A model generated the notes under the pieces. That model was not told the DNA's origin, ran no database searches, and saw only the letters and a program-made list of their open reading frames with translations. From the NCBI GenBank assembly GCA_023333565.1, contig JAJKFH010002273.1, positions 1,984,001 through 2,048,000 on the forward strand: a stretch of 64,000 nucleotides of DNA, written 5' to 3'. How positions within the stretch are numbered: the first letter of the stretch is position 1; every line of letters begins with the position of its first letter. The position numbers and the translations under genes were made by a program. The stretch comes from Puffinus mauretanicus. Taxonomy: Eukaryota > Chordata > Aves > Procellariiformes > Procellariidae. This document shows positions 13,272-25,600 of this stretch, one piece after another.

Positions 13272-13980
13272 TTAGTTAGTTATGATGGAGGGTACTGAGT
13301 CTCTTGATCTTTGTCTTTGCTTTCTGTTTCTTGGAGCTTCAAGAATGAGAACTTTCACATTGATGTTGGCACTTGTAGTTCTTCACATCCCTTTAATCAT
13401 CTGTTGAGACGTTTTATATGCCTTTTCAATGACATCTCCAATGGTTTTTGTTGCGCCTTGCAAATTATAGTGGACAAAGGACTGCCATGTTCTTAACTGA
13501 CAGAAGTATGTTTTCTTCTTTGAGATTATTCTGAGTTTTATCTTTTCTCATTTCTAATCAAGAATGTCATTCATCCTCTGCCTTAATGGTCATGAAGTCT
13601 GCCCTTGGTACATTTAACAAATTCTTGCTCTGTTGAAAAAATTCATGCAGCTCTTCCTTCTCACTAAGGGTGGGATATTGCCTTGGCCTGTTCCTTTTGC
13701 AGCAGCATGTGCAACCTTTTGCAGATGCTAGCTTTGCAGAACGTATGAGATTTTTTTTTTTATTGGATGTGTCTTCTTGTAGCATTTTGGATAATGACTT
13801 ATTTGGTTTCTGAGCACTTTCTATCAACTGTTCCTGGTTGATTCAGTCAGAACGACTTCCTTCTTTGTCAGGTTGGGCTTTCTCCTGTTTTTTCAGTACT
13901 TTGGAAAAAATTCCAGTTTTGTTCCCAGATTCAGTCTGGTTTCTTAATTCTTTTTACTTTTTCCCAGTTGTGAAATATTT
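13272..13980 (-). pseudogene. Decayed minus-strand coding sequence, probable processed pseudogene, origin unknown
   Basis: Read on minus from about 13980, a single frame stays largely open for about 180 codons, broken by a few stops (one TGA at about 13844, further TGAs near 13566 and 13557). It includes the stretches KTGIFSKVLKKQEKAQPDKE, ASAKGCTCCCKRNRPRQYPT, LSEKEELHEFFQQSKNLLNV and KTQNNLKEENILLSVKNM. At about 13465 reading must shift frame to continue as TKTIGDVIEKAYKTSQQMIK and then an Arg/Lys/Ser-rich tail ending at a TAA near 13272, followed by AATAAA. Composition is rich in Lys, Glu, Gln and Ser and looks like a real soluble, partly coiled-coil protein. There are no introns in about 700 bp, which fits a retrocopy of an mRNA. 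No poly-A tail remains. I do not recognise the parent protein. An old transposon ORF1 is an alternative. Confidence 0.45.
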
Positions 13981-16900
13981 TTTTCAGCTATTCACACATT
14001 CATGTGCTTTTAAACAGAGCACAACATGGCGGAAATCCCCCCAAAACCAACACACTTGGCTTAATTTTTCTGTAATTAATTTTCATACATAGTCTCTTTT
14101 GCCTGCATTAACTAGGAAACTTTTAAGTAAATTCAAATACTTCAGGAAAGTCATAACTGTTACCAGAAATAATATCACTCATACCTGAGGTAAAAGCCAG
14201 TGCAACTTGAGCAAAATCCTGTTAGCAAAGAGGCTGTACAGACTTCTATGGGTTTAAAAGTTTTTCAGGAAGATAAAGAATAAGACACTGGGGGAAAAAA
14301 ACATAACAAATCGTTAGAAAAGATATTTTTATAGCCAGTTGTTCAGGAGTCTTTGGAGTGGGCAATGTCAATCATTATATAGTTGAGAGGAGCTGGTGCA
14401 ATATTCTCATAATATTGCACACAATTTTTTCAAGAAAATGTCACCACAGAGAGTGACTCTTTCCCGCCCTGAAACAAAGCATGAGCCATCCAATCTTCCA
14501 AAGTATTATGGCATCATTTTACAAACTTTATAATTACTCTGTATTACAAAGGAAAAAAATGCGTTAAAATACTTCTATATGTAAGTACAAAATTTAGTAT
14601 TATAGTTTACAGGTACCTGAATGCTTTCTTTAGTGTGACATACACCCGCTGATGCTACCAGTGACTTCCAAAATAAATCCGTCAGTAATTTCCAAACGTT
14701 GTGATAATTTAGGTATTGTTATGCAACTGATCAAATTGCCTCATGCAGTTGTAATAGCTGTTTTGGTGTCCTGTAACTGCAGCGATATTTCTTACCCGTT
14801 TTGTATATGAAAGTATGTACAACAGATAGTTTCTCTTTCTTCCTGGATGTGGACTGAAGCACATAAATACATGCAAAACAGCAGCTCAGGAGGAAAAGCT
14901 CTGCCTAAATTAAAGGTAGAAGGGGAGGATTTCACACAAATAGCTGTTTTTATTGAAGGTATTCTTTTTCCTTGAATGGCCTATTAATTCTGAAGGCCAT
15001 TTTGGGTTAGAATTCTTAATCTGAATTATGTTGTTATTCATGGCCTCATTTTGTGTCTTTTCATCATCTTTGTCTGATGGCTATTTTAAATAGGGCTTTT
15101 AAGAACAGGATGGTTGGCAACAAAGGAATGTGTTTACTTTATCCATTGTTATGGCCCGATTCCACTATACTTACCCTCACTGAGGCATGCATTAAATTTC
15201 AAGTGTCCCATTCATCGCAGCAAAACTAATTGCAGAGCAAAATAGGCAAAATGTGAATGAGGATTCAAAGAATCCAGTTTGCCGTAATTATTGAAGCGAA
15301 TAAAAACATTTTGGTTTGGTGATTTGCTGGTTAGTGCATAATGGTTAGCTGTGAGTCCTATGGGGGGGGGTCACTATGCACTTGAATAAGAAGGGTGACC
15401 ACTGTATACCAGAAAAGATGTGATTTGGTAAAAAAAAATGAGTTGATCAGAGAGGATGAGATCTAATGGTACTGGAGTTGAGATTCCTTCTTGTGCTAAA
15501 TACAGCCCGTAGTATTGATTCTGTTCAGTAACTGGAAATATTCACATAGTAGTAAGCGGAAATATTTGAAATAGTATTACTTTTGCTTTTCATGAAGGTA
15601 TACATGGAAAAACCTGGTAAATTTGAAGTTTCCTTCTAGAAATTCTTTAGGAGATTAGTTTTGTGTCCAAAGTTTTTTAGGCAGAGGTAACATCTTTCAG
15701 TAAAACTTCCAGTACAGTTAGCAGAGGAAACAAACTTTTTTTGCACACCTTTCAGGTTTGAAATAGAAACAGCAAACTTCAAAGCTAAATACAAGCTGAG
15801 TTTAATTAGCTGAATCTCAGTTAGACCGTGAGACAAAAAGTATTAGGTCTGTTGGACGTAGGGGGGATATTACTGCTGGGAGGGGATGATAAGGTAGAGG
15901 AAAAGAAAATGATAGTTCATACCCTCCAGAACTTGAAGAGATTAGTAGGAGTGCAGGTGAACACGAAACTGAGAAAGTTTTAAAACTAACAACTACATGG
16001 GCTATGAAATTTTTGATATTTGGTAGATTTACAAACTTTAGTTCCCAAGCTTGTGTCTGGAAATATTTTGCACATTTCTCTGGAGGTCGGAGCTGAGAGA
16101 TTGCTGATAGAGTAGTTATTTTGTGGGAGATACTCTCATGTGAGTCACTGGGGCTTTCTGTCCTTTAATCATCGCCCAGGAGTTCGTTTTAGTGTGTTCC
16201 CATCTTGGCGAAGACTTTCGGTGCATTGGGCAATGCAGCTGTCGGACCCTGGGATCCTGATGGCTCTGTTTTGGGTTATTTATTATGATGATTTTAAAGG
16301 TGTGTCAGCGAGTTTGCCAAAATTTATGGTCTGGAATTATTCAGCACATGTCAGATTGTGGCATCCTCCTCCTATACATAAACATGGTCAGACCCATGAA
16401 GAGCTTGCAGTCTAAATAGCTGAAGTAGGCAAAAGATTGCACTAGTATCACTCAGTTTTCTTCTTCCCTCTTGAGTAGAATGTAGCCTGTGCAATGTAAG
16501 ACCAGGTGCAGAAACAAAAGCTGGCTCTGAACAGGGCGGCAGGTCAGCGTGGCATGCTTTCTGTGTTCTGCAGATGCAGAACAGCCCCTTCGTAATGCAG
16601 TCATTGCTCAAGGGTGGCACTACATGATGTGGCTATGCTGCATCCAGAACCTCGGCTAAACTGTCTTCAGTCACAGGGTGTCCCTGGACGGTGCTCCCTG
16701 CTCCTAATTTACAGTTGTTGCACTCACTCTGCACCTCCTGCAAGGGAGCTCTTTGTCTTGGTAGGACTGACAGCCACTTTTCAATTAAATCCTTGAGCAA
16801 AGCGCTGTTCTAATGTGAAGTAATCAGCCCAAGAGAAAGTCACATCCACATCTGATGTAAAATGGATTATCTCCATCTGGTTTGGACTCTCCCCTGGTAT

Positions 16901-18999
16901 TTTGTGTCTGACTTCTATTATCTGTGTCTGATTTAGAGGATAAACACCCTAGGGCAGTGTTTGCACAGTACCACATGCCATGACAGCAGTCAATAAATTA
17001 TAGGAGAAGGTGATCACACAGGATGGTTCTCAGCTTCACATCCCTGATCCCACTATCCACTGATCCTAAGCAGTGCGCAGGAGCTGTGTTTTCTGAGAGG
17101 GACACTGTTCTACACTTGAACAGTTTTCTCTTTGAACTAGTATTTTCCTGCTAAGGGTCATTTAAACATATCCATTCATAATTTAATGAGGGTTTTTTTG
17201 CTAGTTATTCACTCCCTTAATAATTAAAATCTGTTCCAGATGTTAAGACATCTAGGATATTTGTAGACAGTCAAACAATAAAAAAACCACTGAGCAATTC
17301 CCTCACCCTACCTCAAACCAAATGACTTCAAAATGACTTTTTCTTTCCCTCTTGATCTCTTTTTTTCCCTCCACTTACCACCCACCTTTGCTTTCATTAC
17401 ACTCTCTTTCTTGTGCTCCTTCCCCCCAAACCCAAGCTTCTTATGCAGTTTTTCCTCTTTTTGGGACACAGGAGTATAGCCACAAATATCCATAATCATC
17501 TCCTTCAATATTTGAAAATACTTAGGCATGACTGTAACACAAAAGAAACCTTTAATTGGGTAGGATATGCTCCTAATTTTAGCTTATTCAAGCTATCTCA
17601 CAGAAGTCTGATTTTTACACATTCTGCATTTTTATTGTTCTTCTACAGGCACTAATGAAATACAAAATACTGTTGGTTTGAAAGGCAGTGTTTACATTTA
17701 AAGGACAGAATGCACAAGGTCAGTGGAGACTCTGTCCCATACAGTTATTTTAACCTTTTTTCCAAACCACCCCTTGGGTTTTATGGTATCCTGTGTTGTT
17801 TTCTTCCATTTCCCTTACGAGCATAAAATAAATACAGTAAGAAAAGCTGATTTTCCTTACCACTCCTCCCCCCCTAAATAGCAAATAACAAAAAAAATAT
17901 CTCTGTGTGGATATGTTAAATGTTTGCAAATTATTAGGCATGATGTCTAATGGGCTATGCTTCTTATCTGAAATGTATAGATTCCCCTAAATCACAAGTT
18001 AAAATCTCAGCATTACTGAAATATGCATTGTCCAGTTTTCAGAGACAGTTGGATTGAATGCCTTTCTACTTACTCTGCAGTTCCCATTAATGTTAACAGG
18101 CATATTTCTTTTTGCTTCCGTTGGAGTCGACTTGATACACATGTGGGATTCTTTGATAACCTCTTAAAAAGACACCCTTCTGCTTTACATGCACTTTAGA
18201 GCTTTAATGATCTCACAATACTTCTTTGTGTCTCCGTGGCCAAAACGTTATCTAATCCTTCTTGTAAATGATACAAGATAGCTTTTTACTCTGTAAGTGA
18301 CCTCTGTAGCATGTGCTAACAGTCTATTTGAATATACCTTGCCCACGGGGTGTTCTGCTGGAATCAGGGGAAAGCATTAGGAAGCAAAGCGGAACTGCCA
18401 TTTCCTTGCTTTTCCGCAGCTGAGAAACAACTGCATCTATTCAGCTACCGGGCAAGACAAAACCTGAGAGAGGGAGAGGTGAAAGAAGGAGGAGCCAGTA
18501 CCGTTGCCTTTGCTTTCCAGTTCATAAGTCCAAAGATGTATAGGAGCAAGTAATTTCTCCTGGGGAGCACCTGAGCAAACCCTATTGCGATAGAGATTTT
18601 TTATATCTGCTTCAAAGGCCACTGTAAACATACGATGAATTGTAATTTGTCTGTGTTTATATTTGTTCCTCCTTCTATTTATAGATGCTGTATTTAAATC
18701 TTTGAGTCCTTAGCTCACATCATACACTAACAAGGTTCTTGGGGTAAATTTTCCATAAAAAGCATGAAATCAGAGCTTTGGACTCCTTTTTATAGCTAGG
18801 TTTTAGGTCCATAGGAAGTGTTAAACAACTGTTGAAATACAGTCTTATGTGCAGAGCTGTCTGATCTAAAGGTATTCAAAGGAGTGGGCTGCAAGGCTTT
18901 AAAGTCCCAGCGTGCCTGTGCACATCACACGCTTCAGCATGGCTTTCCCTTGTGAATATTAAGACTTCTGCCATCTGTAAATCGCTTGAGCAGGATGGT
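13981..18999. other. No gene recognised; short CNE-like stretch near 15180-15350
   Basis: Anonymous AT-rich sequence. The stretch 15180-15350 is rich in TAATTGC/GTAATTATT-type words and could be a conserved regulatory block, but this is a guess from composition. A G run sits at 15362-15370, and 17340-17430 is pyrimidine-rich. No gene is seen. Confidence 0.55.
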
Positions 19000-19260
19000 T
19001 TTAGCAGTGGGACATGGGGTGGGCTCGGCTGTTCTCCCTCTGGTTTTGGCCCCCAGCCCTGTGCCCCCTTGGCAGGGCTTGGAGGGCAGCCCTGCGCCCT
19101 CCGCTTTGGCCATCAGGCAGCAGCTTTCCATGGCAGCGCAAAATGCAAGAGAGGTGGGGTAAAGGAAAAAAAGCCTCCCTTCCCTCCCTGAAGGCCTACG
19201 AGCATGTCCCTGCCATGGGATCCGTGTGGGAGAGAGCACTTGCCCTCCCTCTGCACTCTT
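19000..19260. other. Local GC-rich patch, no gene recognised
   Basis: A short GC-rich stretch with many CAGCCC/GGGCAG words gives overlapping open frames on both strands (151 codons on minus, about 80 on plus). No protein family is recognisable and no convincing splice pair encloses it. It is treated as composition-driven. Confidence 0.45.
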
Positions 19261-22200
19261 GAGCCTCCTCCTGCTCCCACCCCATCCTTGGCCGATGGCG
19301 ACGGTGGTTAAGCCACATCTTTGGGATCTAAATATGGGGTACTCTGCTCTGTAACATGGAACTGGTGGCTGTTTTACAACTATCAGCAATGGAACAGATT
19401 GCTTTTGTAAATTAAATAAACCAGGAGGGTGATCAGCATAATTCAGATCTGGGGTCTAATGGAGGAGACTGGAAAGGGTGATACCTGCTGTGCGTCCCTT
19501 TGCATGTGTGTCATGCAAGGGACACTAAACACATGCACGTGGCTTTGGATTCCTGCAGTTCTCCAGCTTTGTCTGATATCAGTAGGAAGTGTGAAAATCT
19601 AAAGTAACTGATCATCTGCATGTGTATCGTCAGAAAGCAGAGGAGCGAGCTTCCCTTCATTTCTCTAAATATAGATTCTGTTCTGTTCCTTCTTACTACA
19701 GCTGGCCAGACGAGTTACTTTTATCTTTTTTCCATTTTCTGTGTTTCTGGTAGTGTCTCTGAAAGAATTGAACCAACTGAATACTGAGGCTACTAGCTCC
19801 CAGTGTCGCTCAAATATTCCTCTTTCTCTAACCTGTACAAAGCTAGCGTGACTATTATTGCATTTAGGACAAATAAGATTATTAAAAATGTGTTCAACAT
19901 TTCTGATACTTACAGCTATCCCAGTAATAACTATGTTTTAATAGTTGGGGTTGTTGGGTTTTTTTGATAGATACTTGCATACTTAGGCTCTACATTACAA
20001 TGAATATTCATTTTGATTGCATTGCACTTCCCCATTAATGACAAAGAGAGATTAACTAAAACAATATTTTATTTCCTACTTTAATGGTGGGTACATAGCA
20101 TTAATTATATTATTAATTCAACTAGAAACTCTTATACAAAGCTATTTCAAGCCATTAGTTGCCCCGTTGTAATTGATGGATTACTGCATTACCATTTAAT
20201 TTAGTATTGTTTTCAAGGCATTACGTTCAGTTTCATTCAAGTTAATTGTATAGCCAAATAAGGGAAGAACTTGCTTCATGAGCGTAAGTGATGCAAGCAT
20301 GGATTCTTTCTGATTTCAGATGTATAATGGGATGTGATCCATATAGCAATTCTGTACGAGACCCTCCAGTTAGCATTACCTTGCAATTTATGGCAACAAG
20401 AAATGAGGGAATGGACCAGAAGATTGCATGGCATTTGGATTCAGCATTGTGATAGTCTTCTCTGCAAATGGAAATTAACATCAATTATTCAAATCTAGTT
20501 ATGCTTTCAACCCTCTTAATTGCAAAGTGTTTTCCATTCAGTGATCAAGCCCAATTCCCTAAACATAATAGCAATTATAACTCTGCATCCAGAGGAAAAT
20601 ATACTCTTTGGCCCAATTTTCAGCTCTGATATGACCTCTTTATGCTGCTTTTTACACAGAGGGGTTGTTAAGCTGGAGCAACTGTTCTTTTTGCATAGAA
20701 CATATCCCAGGGTTGTCAAGAAACATGGACTCTAATCTTTACTACCCCAACATAAAAACAGGGAAAACTTAATGGGTGCGATTCAGCTGCCTAGACAAAA
20801 GTATGTAGACCATTTTAGATAGATCCCCTTAGGTACCTAAGACACCTTCACAAGGATGGCAAATGTGGCGTAGGACTTGGGGAAGATCTGTGGCAGCCGG
20901 AGGCAAGGCTGGAGGCAATACTCTAGGGTATCTAAAATAGCACAGTGGTTAGTTGCCTGAATTACACTGGTTTTGCCTAACAACTGGGGCAGCTCTTCCG
21001 GACTATGCAAGGCTAAATGTAAATTATGTTATTCCTGAAGCTGAAAATTGCTGCATGCGCTGGATTGCATAAGGGCATAATGAAGCTTCTTTCTCCTCAG
21101 CGCAATTCCTATTTTTTATTAGAGTAACTTCAGGCAACCCCTGTCCATCTTCTGGCTTTTCTGTGGCAGAAGTGATGATTCTGTTGCATTCTTTGAGTGT
21201 TCAGTCTAGAAGGTTTTCAGGATTTGAAAATACTGCACCCTTTACTGCAAATAAACAATAATGCATAGTGTATGTCTCGAACTACAGTCAGCTCTTTACT
21301 GAGAGGACAATAAACACCAAGGCTTAATATGAAGTCCCAGTCCTCTGGTTAACCACAATAAGAACTTGGTCCAAATGCACCATGGCTCCTTCCCAGCCAC
21401 CTTCCCTGATTATGTTTCTATAACATAAGAGTAGAAAAACCAGGGAGCAGCTGGTGATACATTTGACATAGAGAAAGTGTCTTGTCTGACACTCAGGGAC
21501 AATTCCAGGTCTCTCATTCAAGAGTTGCATGAGATATCAAAAATCAATGACACGTCTACTGACAGAGAAGAAAACATTAACTTTTTTGAACCAGGTGGTT
21601 AGCTGAAATCGGTGTCCTGTCGATTATATTTATTGAAGATAGCAACAGTTGATGGAGTCAGGTAATTCCTTGCTGCATTGTCCTTTGATTCTCTTCTGAA
21701 CTCTTTAGGAATCAAATCTAGGATTCATTATCCTTGGTTACAGTTCACTATTTCCTACTAGCATCTAATCTAGAGCTCTTCTTCTCCAGGTTTTACCACT
21801 TGTACTTTTGAGAAACAGATTATTTTCTTGCTGCTTTTTCCATTTTCTGATGTGGTGTTTTGGATTCATCCTAAAACAACCAACCAACCAACCAAGCTCA
21901 TTCAGTCATAGCTCTTTGGTCAGATTTCAGCCGGCACTGATTGACCTGCATTTGGGCAGTGACTCCCGCTTTAACTCTCTGGCAAAGAAATTTGGTTTAT
22001 ATATTTGTTCTGAATAAAAGTGGGTTGCTTTTTCAACCATCTTCAACTAAATTATAACTTCCCAGTAAAACAGTGCAGAGGTATGAATAGTCAATGACAG
22101 GGACGGGCTTCAACCTGAAAAGGTGGGATCCTCATTTTGGAAACTCCTGGATTGGGTGTGTTTAGATAGGTGATTTCGTTGGCTACAGAAGTTTACCCTT

Positions 22201-22444
22201 CTAAAACCAAAAGGCTGCTTCTTAAATGTATCAGAGGATCAGTCTTATCTCCAATAACAACCTGTAGAGACTGGGGAAGTCGCCATGGTTGATGCCACTT
22301 TTCCCTTGTTTTCAAAGATAGTCCTTCACTTCCAGAGGATTAGCCCAAGATTTATGCAACACCTCCTGCAATGTAAGCTTCATCTTGAGAGATTAGGGAG
22401 GATTTCACTTGTGCCCGGAAGATTTCTGTTTTGTTTCTCTACAG
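19261..22444. other. No gene recognised; TAAT-rich block at 19985-20235
   Basis: Mostly anonymous. The block 19985-20235 is dense in ATTAAT, TAATTA and GATTAC-type homeodomain core words and is discussed as a possible enhancer. A short (CCAA)n tract lies near 21880-21896. Nothing else is visible. Confidence 0.55.
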
Positions 22445-22603
22445 AGACATGATTTGCAAGCTTTGAAAGAACTGGAAACGCTGCTTGACAGAAGGAAGCT
22501 TGAATCCCATGCTAACACTTAGGCAGAGTCCACTCCTTTTATGAAAGGCTGCTGTTTATGTGTACTGAAAGCTTTGGTTTGTATTACTCTACAGATACGT
22601 ACG
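22445..22603 (+). other. Candidate exon with one in-frame stop (poison, terminal or pseudo-exon)
   Basis: A strong acceptor (TTCTGTTTTGTTTCTCTACAG, ending at 22444) is followed by a phase-0 frame with helical, charged content: RHDLQALKELETLLDRRK, continuing to a TAG at 22520-22522. The same frame stays open after the stop up to a consensus donor ACG/GTAAGT (GT at 22604), making a 159-nt, 53-codon block. A second acceptor-like CTCTACAG at 22587-22594 would instead define a 9-nt microexon (22595-22603). It could be the last coding exon of a gene, a poison exon in a large intron, or an exon of a dead gene. I do not recognise the peptide. All splice assignments are inference from the sequence. 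Confidence 0.35.
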
Positions 22604-25600
22604 GTAAGTTATTTGGTTTACTATAATCGGAGTCTAGATGTAATGATAGACATAGTGAGATTATAGTTTAGCTCTTCTTATAACTTACCACGGGGTGTAT
22701 ATATGTGTATATTTCTAGTGGAGCGTATTACTGATATCTGGACACTGATTCACAAGAAATGAGATGCTTTAACTGCAATAATCAGACTGTTGTCCTGAAA
22801 CCCATTCAGTACAGTATGATCTGCTCTTTCTAATAGGTGCCTTTTTATTTGTTATTACTTTAGAACGAATCTCTCATTTAAGGAAAAAAAGAAAAGAAGG
22901 AAAAAACTGCAACACAGAGAAATTACTCTCGTGGTGGCAACATAGGGAAACATTTGCCATGGGCATTGGTTGGAGTAGTTGTCATATATTTATGTCATGA
23001 TATAATGGCATACTGTAGGCTATTCTTGTATGCATTCCCACTCTGAGCTCGTTTGTCACTTGTCTGTGTAAATTCAACATCTTCCTCATCTGGGGGAGTT
23101 TACGTATCTCCTTGCAGTTGACTGTAAACAAATTGCAAGTGCTGCTTGGCAGGTGACAGATAGATCCAGTTGGTTAGGTAAGGCTGTTGAAGTCTCAGTG
23201 CAATATGAAAAATTTACGCATTTGAGAAATTCTAGGCTGCTGTGTAAAATTTGGGATATGACAGCAGATGTCAGGTGTAAAAAGGAGAAGAAGAGTTTCT
23301 GGGGGGGATTGAACTAGTTCGTTTTATTCTTGGGAAAAAAAAGTCCAGACACTTAGCTGGCTTGCTGCTGTAATTGGTTGCTTTATGCATACTGTGTGAA
23401 ATGAACCTGTATGTGGGGACTGTGTTGTTACAGTTACTCTGCTAAGGCAGAGTTTGGTTTCTGGCTTTCAGCATATGACAGCCTCTGAGCCTCACATGGC
23501 CGTCAAGCAAAGGCCTCCATCACGTACGACTGGATTGAGGTGCTTGGATTCTCCCCAGCTTCAGAGTGGCTGCGCACACGCTCTGCCGTAGAGCTCACTG
23601 CAGCCCCGGGGCCTCAGCATATCTCTGCCTTGGATGATGGAAAACTTTAATAACACATATGAAATTAATTTGGACCTTCTCCTAACACAAGTCTTTCAAG
23701 TCAGTGGGAAGCACTGAGGATTTTTGGCATGCCAGCTCTTTCTTTCTGTGTATTCAGCTACTATACCTATTGATTTCAGTTGATGTGAGTCACTGTTGTT
23801 TCCATAAGCACCTCTTTTAATATGTAAAAGCCATATGTATTTGTTACTTCTTGGTGAGTAGCCTCTCACCTCTCAGTTGTGGAGAAAGGTGCTATACAAA
23901 AAGAATAAATTGGTAGCGTAGCTCTTTGTGCCTTGCTGAGATAAGACACTAGCCATATGGCCCCTATGCTGGGCAGTGAGAAAGCAGCTGAGAGCTGGGA
24001 GGTTTGGGGGATTTTGTTTGTTTGTTTGGTTGGTTTGGTTTTATTAGGCATTCTTTTAATTATTTCTTTTTTCCTCTGCTCACTTAGAGCCGAGACCTTG
24101 TGGTTCTGTATGTAATTGTGCTAGCCCTTATTCAGGAAAAATCACATTGTAGTCTATAAGAGCATAGGAAAGGTTCCTGGATCGTCAAGGGCAGCCACAG
24201 CCTGCCTTGTGTTATCTAATGACATTCATAGATTTACTGAACTCCCCTTTCGGTTAGGCTCTTTGTGCTGCCTATTACTTCTACTAGAAATTTGCTTAAA
24301 AACTTCACTCCTCTGGAAATCTTCTCATTTTCTGTGCAAGCTTATTCCTGGCCATGTTTTCCTCCTCTTTGTTCTTGTGCCAAAGGATACAGTCTTTTAG
24401 TGTAAATAGCTTTTCTTTCGAACGTTTATCATAACACACACACAGAGGCACATTTGCAAAATGTACATATGTACTTACAGGAATAGTAATTTTTTTCTCT
24501 AAACTGAAGAAAGGAAGTCCTTCTGGTCCTCATACTAACCTAGGCACCCTTCTTTCTTTCTGTTCCACTTTGAAGCTCTCTTCCTTGACGACATGTGATT
24601 GGAACTACACAAAGTATCTTTATAGTATTCTACATAAGTTGTCATCAAGATGTTATACAATAGAGCTAATATTACTTCTTACTTTGGAAATATTTAGTTT
24701 GCATTGTTGTACAATCATATTAGCTTTTTTAAAATAAAAAATGCACCAATAATTCATGTTCATCCTGCTTATACATTTCATCTATTCATCTAGTTTATGC
24801 AGCTAATATACCCATATTTTCTTCTCAGACATTTAGAAATGCTGAATGTACATAGTAAATTATAAAACAAGGTGGATAGAATAATAGAAAAATATGTAAT
24901 CCAGCACATAGCATATAGAGTTGGAGGCTCTAGTGCCTGGCCCCAGCAATTTTTTTTTCCCAAAGACAAAGCGTGTAGAAAAGGTCTCTTCCAGCTGCTT
25001 TTTGAAAATGCAAATTGTAACTCAGGTTAACCGTTTTGAATACTACTGTATAGTTGACATGAACCAACCCAATTCTTACTTCATTAATTGAAGAAAGAGT
25101 TAATAACTGCATTGTGTATAACTTTGAAATATCATGCAGGTCAAAACAAAGGGCATTTTCATCAGTGACCACTCTGCATTGGCATTTCAGTGCAAATATT
25201 CAGGAATATTTGTGTTATAGGTTGAAAAGATATTAGAGATTTACTTATTATAAATGATGTTATTGTATTGGAATCCATCTATTCTTACTAATAACATCCA
25301 TTCAGTCCAATAATGTGTGTAATTGTCATTTTTATAAGACTAACTTACATCTTGAAGTTAATTTCCATTTTAACCTTTACCAAATATTATCCATAAACTT
25401 AAAAGTGTACAGCTCATTGGCTCAAGTCACACCAATCTCTGTATTAATTTTGTCCCCTTTGCTTACATTAAATCTGTTAAAATAGGTTTTCATTATGATT
25501 TTGAATTATCGTAAATATGGTTTGAACAGATCCATTATAACCTTCCATATTTGCATATTACTCTAGTGATGCATTCTTAGCATGAAAAAGAATACAAAGC

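Noticed and set aside
18934..19389. 151-codon minus-strand open frame
   Set aside because: Composition-driven: it sits in a GC-rich patch with competing plus-strand frames. No family or splice context.
20760..21010. Sequence with repeated GGTACCTAAGACACC-like words, possible old repeat
   Set aside because: No terminal repeats, target duplications or family motif could be established by eye.
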